Shown here piece after piece: positions 57,274 to 64,000 of a stretch of DNA of 64,000 bases (the first letter of the stretch is position 1; each line of letters starts with the position of its first letter). Position numbers and translations under genes: made by a program. Below the pieces are notes generated by a model. That model searched no databases. It was not told the DNA's origin and was given only the letters and a program-made list of their open reading frames with translations. Source of the stretch: Hippasteria phrygiana (taxonomy: Eukaryota > Echinodermata > Asteroidea > Valvatida > Goniasteridae). Location: contig JAZGUH010000751.1 of assembly GCA_037893225.1 (NCBI GenBank), forward strand, positions 62,001 to 126,000. Reading direction: 5' to 3'.

Positions 57274-59701
57274 TTAAGTAAACACTTCCAGGCTGGGATT
57301 TGCCGGTACTACTTGCAAGCAGTTATGCATGAAATGTACTATGTACATTGTACATGTAGAATGATGCTCATACATGTACATATAAACCTGTACATGTACT
57401 GTGCTCTCCAGTGCAGTTTGCATAGTTGTACAATGTACATGTTCATGCACTGTCTAGTTGTCCTGAATCCTCCAATTTCAATACGATTTTCCATACCAAC
57501 CTCACATTCATCCGCGTATCACCGTGCATACAAATCACACACATCATGAATTAAACAGCCTCAGATTTGTTCAAGTTTTTATCGTTCTCAGCTTTGCAGT
57601 GGTCGTTTTTCACGATTGAAAGTTTTTAAAGTAGTTACACGGGATAGAGAATCAGAACTGAGGCATTTTTCTACAATAAAACAAATAATTCTTGCAGATG
57701 TTTCTGTGTTTAACTATAACTCATATAGATAAGAATTTAAGTCAACAAAGGATTAACCAATAGTATCTTAAGTTTATTGACATAAGATAAACAATGCAAA
57801 CAACATAAAACTCTCAAAAATGCAGTGCTCCTTTCGGACTCAGAAGAAAGCTCTAGTGGGTTGGGGACAGTATGATACATCTGTCAGTTTATTGATTTGT
57901 CTACATGTACATGGAGATTGCCTGGAATTTATTGCCTGTGAATTGCCTCATGTGACATGGCTCTTATTGTAATGTAGTTTACAAATAAATGTATAGATCC
58001 ACACTGTTTTTACTCACTTTGAGTCTTGAGATGTATATATAGTGTTCAGGGCCAAAAACTGGAAAAATCTTTTTCTAAACTGCAGTAATTTTCCAGATCC
58101 GACCCTTAATCATGTCGGCTACATATTAACATTTTCACATGATTACGAGGTGAGGTAGTTACCACCGGGACACTGTTTCCTGACAAAATAGATCACACAG
58201 GACATGATAGGTTGTGTTGAGACGTACGTACAGAATTATTGTAGACACGAGTCATTTGTGAATGTTTTTTATTTTGGTACTTTCTCTACCCGACTGTATT
58301 ATTTGGTTCCACATCAGAAAAGCGCAAAGATGTGTCACCTCCCTTAGGAGGTAGATTCTTGATTTTATGTGTTTATTTTAGCTGAATATAAACAGGCATG
58401 TCCCCCCCCCCTCCCCTTCCAATTGCTTCACAGATGTTAAGAAAAAGATTTTTCCCCTGCAATTAAGTCAAGGTTCTGGACTGAAAATGTTTCAATTTTT
58501 GGAGATTTAAAATCTGACAATGTCCCATCAGTTATCAAGTATAAAACACATGCAATCTACCAAAAAAATGAATTTAAGTCACTATTATTTTTCAGTATTT
58601 TTTGGGAGGTATCTTAACTTTCAGGTTCTAAACTGAAAATCATTTAATTTTTTAAATATTTTTTTCCAAAAAATATCTCTGAATAAAAATGTCCCATCAG
58701 ACATCTAAAATAAAATAATATACTGACCCCCTCCCCCAAAAAACATGGTTGAATTAAGGTAACTTTTTTTCCGCAGGTTCAATCATATTTAAAAATAATT
58801 TTTTTTTGGGGGGGGGGGGGGGGGGGGGGTGGCTTAATCCCTTAGTAGAAGCTTGTCTGCCCCAATAAGAAAAACAAGACGAGCCTGTGATTCAAACAGG
58901 TCATTAGCTGGCCCATGGTGATGTTCAAGTAACAGCCAATCACTAAGTAGCTTTGAAACTTGAAAAAAATTGTCTTGTTGAAACAGTTAAAATTGGCATT
59001 TCAAATGAAATGAGGAGAGTGTGAGGGAATTATGCACTCCCTCCATCAACCATACAGTACATTGTAATGTCATACAAATTCCACATAGCCCCGCATCACT
59101 CAAGAAACTGGATATTGATTTAGTGAAGTAGTGTTCACCAGACACTCCCAATCAGCTGCATGCCTAACTGAACAAACATGCAAATGTACAAGGCACAGTG
59201 CATACCTGCTACATGTAGTTCAAATTTAAAGGTCTTGTCACAGGAGGCAATTTTCACAAGCAGCAGACAGCACTGCAGGCTAATTGCCTGGAACCGAAGG
59301 CCTGTGAATGATCGCTCTTGTAACACGGCCCTTGTACTGATGGGAGTATAGTAATCAAAATGCAGTGATCCCTGGTTTTATAGGCATTCAGTCTGTGTTT
59401 TTTGTTTGTTGGGGTGTTTGTTTGTTTGTTTGTTTGTTTGGGAGGGGTGGGGTGGAGTGGGGGATGTAATACTTTATTAATATTTTAAGTAGCTAACAGT
59501 GCACAATAAATTAGACCTCGATTTTTTAACAGTAGAACAAATTATCAATGTTTTCATGACTACGGTACTTGTATTTTATAGTGCCCTTTTAATACTTGCT
59601 CCATGCAGTCTTTATCAATTACAATTTGTTTTAAAACCTATTACTGGATGTTACAAGTGTATCATTGGCTGACTGATGGCAAGTCTAATTCTGCTGTGAA
59701 T

Positions 59702-59865
59702 AGAGTACCGATGATCATGTCATCAATGCAATGTTTGGAACCAGAATATTTTGGTTATTTTGTGTCAATGTGTTTGCGTGACTGGCTGTCAACAAAGGAA
59801 CAGTCGAAATCTCCATTTATTTGGAGCCAGTTGGCGTGCCAACTGCGTCAGACTTCGGTACTCTA
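59702..59865. mobile_element. MITE with ACCGAAGT-type ends, copy 3
   Basis: Starts AGAGTACCGATGATCATG and ends GTCAGACTTCGGTACTCT, sharing GCAATGTTTGGAACCAGAAT with copy 1. Confidence 0.5.
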
Positions 59866-60084
59866 CAGGAACCGTGTGGATGGGGGAAACGTCACGGTCA
59901 GCTAGGGAGGAGATCGAGGCTTGTCAGGAAATCAAAACATCCTGGCAGCATTCCAACAGGGCCTACTTTTGACATGTGTCCTTTGTGACTCAGCTAGATA
60001 TAAGTAGGTACGATACTATAGTTGCCACACTACCAAGGGGGTTGTGAGGTGCATATGGAGTGGCTTGGGTTTATAGCCTCACCC

Positions 60085-60275
60085 CCAGGTGTGGCGGAAC
60101 ACTTTTGAACGTAGGAGGGAGAAGCAGCGCTGGTGTTGGCTGGCTGCTGCCCTTTTCTGTGTTTTTTGTATGCAGAACTGCCAAAAATGTGGCCATTCCC
60201 CCAAGTGGAAAAAGTATGGGGGGGGGGGGGCCCTGCCCCCCCCCCCAATTCTGCCACCGACCCCACCCCTGTAAA
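60085..60275. repeat. GTGCGGTGGAACACTTTTGA repeat, copy 2
   Basis: Second copy in the same orientation, ending in G13 and C13 tracts. Confidence 0.55.
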
Positions 60276-60879
60276 CAGAATAATAGAAAATTAATAATAA
60301 AAACAACATCAAATATATAAATATATAAATTGAACAATTAGAAATGAAACAAGGTAGCAAACAATTTTCCCAAATTAAATATTTGTTATTTAATTAAGTT
60401 TGCTGAAACTTTAAGAAATTGCACACACAAAAAAAAATTCCCAAACACCTTCACTTGTAAAATAAACTCTTTTTAATTAGCGCTCTTCTAACACAAAATA
60501 AAACAATAGCCTCCCCCTCCCTAACCCCCACTGAAAAACGTGCTTGGCCCACACATTTTTATAATACTGAATGCTGATGCCAAATTCAAACTGCCATCTT
60601 GCAAACCTATCCTCCAATGGGGACATTTGCATCAGCCAAAAAAGTGTAATTTGCCATACCCCAGAAAGGTCTAACAAGGTAACACTGAGCTGTACAGTTG
60701 GCGCGCAGCAAGTTTGAACAAGCATTAATTGTCACATTTGCACAGTAGTAGGTACTCTCCGTAAAACCCAAATAGATCTTGGCCAGACACCGGAGGTTAC
60801 TGAGCTGTACATGTAATTGCTTCACATGACCTTTTGAGATTTTATATCGGATAAATTACTTAGGTTAACTGGCAATGAT

Positions 60880-61117
60880 CGAGCCCTGGGCCCATTGCAA
60901 TTGCATAGTGCTGCTTATAACGGTAAGCAGAAAAGTTGTAGCAGGAAGATTTGCTTGCGCGTGCATGGAGATTTATATTGTTGTCACTAATTTAAGCAAA
61001 TCCTGCTTCCGAAGTAATCAGTGGGCTCTTCGCTGTGCTTATACTGCTTAGTCTCTATGAAATGGGCGAGGGTTCCGTTATTGGCATAAAATCGTGTGCT
61101 ATGAAATTGGGCCCTCG
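60880..61117. mobile_element. MITE of the TTGCTTAGCA family, copy 3
   Basis: Inverted ends GAGCCCTGGGCCCATTGCAA and TATGAAATTGGGCCCTC with internal GCTGCTTATAACGG / TATACTGCTTAG. It is diverged from the two intronic copies. Confidence 0.45.
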
Positions 61118-64000
61118 GGTCTTAAAGGGGTCCTGCAATAGGGTTTTTATGACATGAATACATTTTTCAAATTGCTACAAATTTACCCACTGCCAGGCTC
61201 CTTTGCATCCCTTTTTTGTGTTTCTCCACCCACCCCCTCATGCATGCATGTGTGTTCCCTACAAGTTTGTTTCTTGTACTCTGTCATTTGCCTTTGAGAA
61301 AGAACTTGCTTAAGTTCGATACGTCAGGCCAGATCATTTTTTGATTTGTATATTTCAGGTCCATTCAGGCAGTCATCAGCAGTTTGCAACAGTTTAATTC
61401 ATTTTCATGCTGCAAATTTCTTTAGTTTTTATGTTCAGTGAAAATGTTTGTGTTGATATGATCCAGAGCATGGAGTGCCCAATTGGACTACAAAAAATCA
61501 TTTGTCTTATGGTTGGAAAGATCATTCAAAAGTAGAATATAAATGTACACGACCATCCCTTTAAAATATGTGCCACTTAATTGTCTGAAAATCATTGAGT
61601 TCAGGGACACCAGTTTGGTTTGGGAAAAGTCAAGACTGTTGCAACTCAGACTGGTGCCCGCACCAGTCTGATTGTCCCAGTGCTTTATTTTTTTCTTTCT
61701 CATTTCGCCATAAATATTACACGTTTTGGTAGAATTTTTACACTCTGACCTGGGCAATGTGTGCCATAAATGGGAATTTCCAGAGTTATGATAAAATAGT
61801 TGTGCTTTGTCTTCTGCATATACAATTTAGAACATTTTCATAACATTTCAAAAATCATGTTTTTTTTTTTACACTTGTCAATTCACCCTCCAACTTTAAC
61901 CATGCCCGGTCTGGTCACATATTTTGCCGGAAATTTGAAACATATGGTAAAATGTCAATTGATCTGCATCAAATGTAAACATTAAATAATGTAAATATTT
62001 AATGGAGCCAATTATTAATATATAAAAGTGGGCAGCCAGCAGCTGCAAAATGTGTAATTATGCTTCCAGCCTTAACACATGGGGAATTTTCTTTAACTAA
62101 GTAGAGGCTGTGACCATTTCTAAGATTTGGTGCTTCGTTTGGAGGAGGAAGGGACTTTTCCTTCCACATCCATTCCTGCCAGATTTTTTATTTATTTAAT
62201 TTTATATTTTATTTATATTGATTTTTTTTGGGGGGGCCAATTGTATTTTTTTGTCCATTCAAAAGTGAATAAGTTTTGCATCGCTAGAAAACTAGCGATT
62301 TAAAAAAGAAATTACAAATGTTTTATTATTTGAAAAGTGTATGGATAGTACATCTTTAAGATGTGTGATTAGGTATGCTGCTCATGCTTCTGGCAACATG
62401 ATTCAAATGTAAACAAACCATGCCACTACAGCATTGGGGTATAGGGTACTCATACTTGACAGTCTGCAATGTTCATGTGAATGGTTGCATTTACTGCTGG
62501 AGATATGTACATCACACAGCAAATTGCCCATGTGATATTTTGGTCTGTCCATTCTTTTGATGACCTTTGACCAGGCATATGGTTGTAGACTACCCAATTT
62601 AGGGAGATTTTTGAGGATTAAAGTTTTTGGAAAAAATTTTCGGAAATGTTTTGATTTGGGTGTCAAAATTCCATTAAGCGCCCATAAAATTTCATTGACA
62701 AAACAAACCTGAAATTTTTTGTTTGTTGGGGGATAGCTATAGATGAAATTTCTGGGGGGGGAGGGGGGGGGTGTATCCCGGCCCGCTACCCCACCAACTA
62801 AACTCCATCCGCGTTCTAGCATTGTTTTAGTTAAGTGGTTGATCAGAAATGTTTCAGCCTTTTAAGATTATCATTGATTTTGGGGGGTTATTTAACAAAA
62901 CACCAAACAAACATTCTAAACTAAAAAAAAGAAGAAAATTTACATTTTTTGACTGATGTGTACATCACTGACCATTTCAAAGACTAACGCACATAACAGA
63001 TGCAATACGCCCAAATTCAACTACATGTAACTACGATCACAAATCAAAAGCAGACATATTCCAGAAATGTTAATTTCATGGTCATTTACATGCATATTAT
63101 GGTGAGAAATCCTAAATCCACAACTATAATTAATTTGTCGCATATTAGAAAGGCTGGCAACTCGTCACAGAAAACTGAAACAATATGTACGCATAGCACA
63201 ATTTATTTAAACGAAAACAAAAATTATAAAGTGTGTATTTGACAAACAAAATTCCTCATTAATTCTTATTTAAATGTGATAAATGCAAACTTTGTTTTTC
63301 CTTTCCCCATACACGTGCTCTTTATACTCACAGCTGGGCAAACTAAACAGCGTATCGTGTGCAATTGCACTGCAACTGCAGCTGTTTCTATTAAAAAAAT
63401 TATATTTTCTCTCAATGATATACATATAAAGGAAAAGTACATGTATGTTCAGATCCACCCACGTCATCCGTCTCGAGTCCATTACGCAAATTCTATCAAT
63501 TCCTTGGAGATGCCTTGTGGGCTTAAAACTTAAAGACAAAGGGCCCTTTTTCACCCTTTTGAGAAAATTATTTGAAGAAAACTCCTCCAAAATATCGGAT
63601 TAAATTCAGTCATTTCAATTGAGGTTATAGTTTTTCTGCGGCGATTCTATTTTAAAATTCCACAATCTAGTCAGAAGTATAATAAAAATGATATTAAAAC
63701 ATGATTCATACAAATACAATACTAGCCTACCAAAAGGGTACAAATGACATATTTCTACCTTTTCTAATTTTAAAAAATTGTTTTTGTTACACCTCCTAGC
63801 CAATGATTGAATAAGTCATTTGTATACATACACCTTGTGGGTGGCGGCCATCTTTGGTTAGGCATGGGTAAACCTTTCGCGCTTGCATTTTTACAGAATT
63901 ATTCGTAAGGTTTGTGCTGCATTATCTTCAAGCAAAGTTGAATCCCTGACAACAAGGGTACAGCAATAAACTTGTGCATTTCATCATGTGCGTTTGTTGC

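Larger units (their letters stand above)
57278..64000. other. Gene-poor repeat region at the right edge
   Basis: Only repeats recognised: a G-rich tract near 58808-58830, MITE copies at 59.7 and 60.9 kb, and the repeat at 60.1 kb. Open frames present are short, low-complexity or without domains. Confidence 0.55.

Overview
This looks like about 64 kb of nuclear DNA from a marine deuterostome invertebrate, most likely an echinoderm. The genes are split into many short exons by introns of 150 bp to several kb. The non-coding DNA is AT-rich with long poly-C/poly-G tracts. Non-autonomous DNA transposons, foldback elements and tRNA-derived SINEs are abundant. The EGF/CUB architecture resembles echinoderm fibropellin-type and Notch/Crumbs-type proteins. 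The species cannot be fixed from sequence alone.

Left third (1-26 kb, + strand): the 3' part of one large gene. Twenty-six exons splice into a single open frame of 1107 codons plus stop, with phase-1 joins throughout the ectodomain. They encode 11 EGF domains, one CUB domain (two exons), 11 more EGF domains, one transmembrane helix and a cytoplasmic tail ending in a class I PDZ-ligand-like sequence (-RTTL). The 5' end lies outside the window.

Middle (28.6-39 kb, - strand): TRMT1, the tRNA guanine-26 N2,N2-dimethyltransferase, in about 12 exons. It is convergent with the EGF/CUB gene. Its first coding exon has an apparent frameshift at a C5/G5 homopolymer, and the predicted C terminus stops before the CCCH zinc finger found in vertebrate TRMT1.

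Right half (41.6-53 kb, + strand): two coding-intronless type II membrane sulfotransferases of the heparan sulfate glucosamine 3-O-sulfotransferase (HS3ST) fold, probably a tandem duplication. Between them lie 8.4 kb of repeats, including a concentric nest of inverted repeats and tiny palindromic insertions with target-site duplications. From 53 to 64 kb I see only repeats, including a TTAA-flanked Kolobok-like element with a degraded THAP domain, and no host gene.

The three gene types have no obvious shared pathway. The receptor would act at the plasma membrane, TRMT1 on nuclear, cytosolic or mitochondrial tRNA, and the sulfotransferases in the Golgi.
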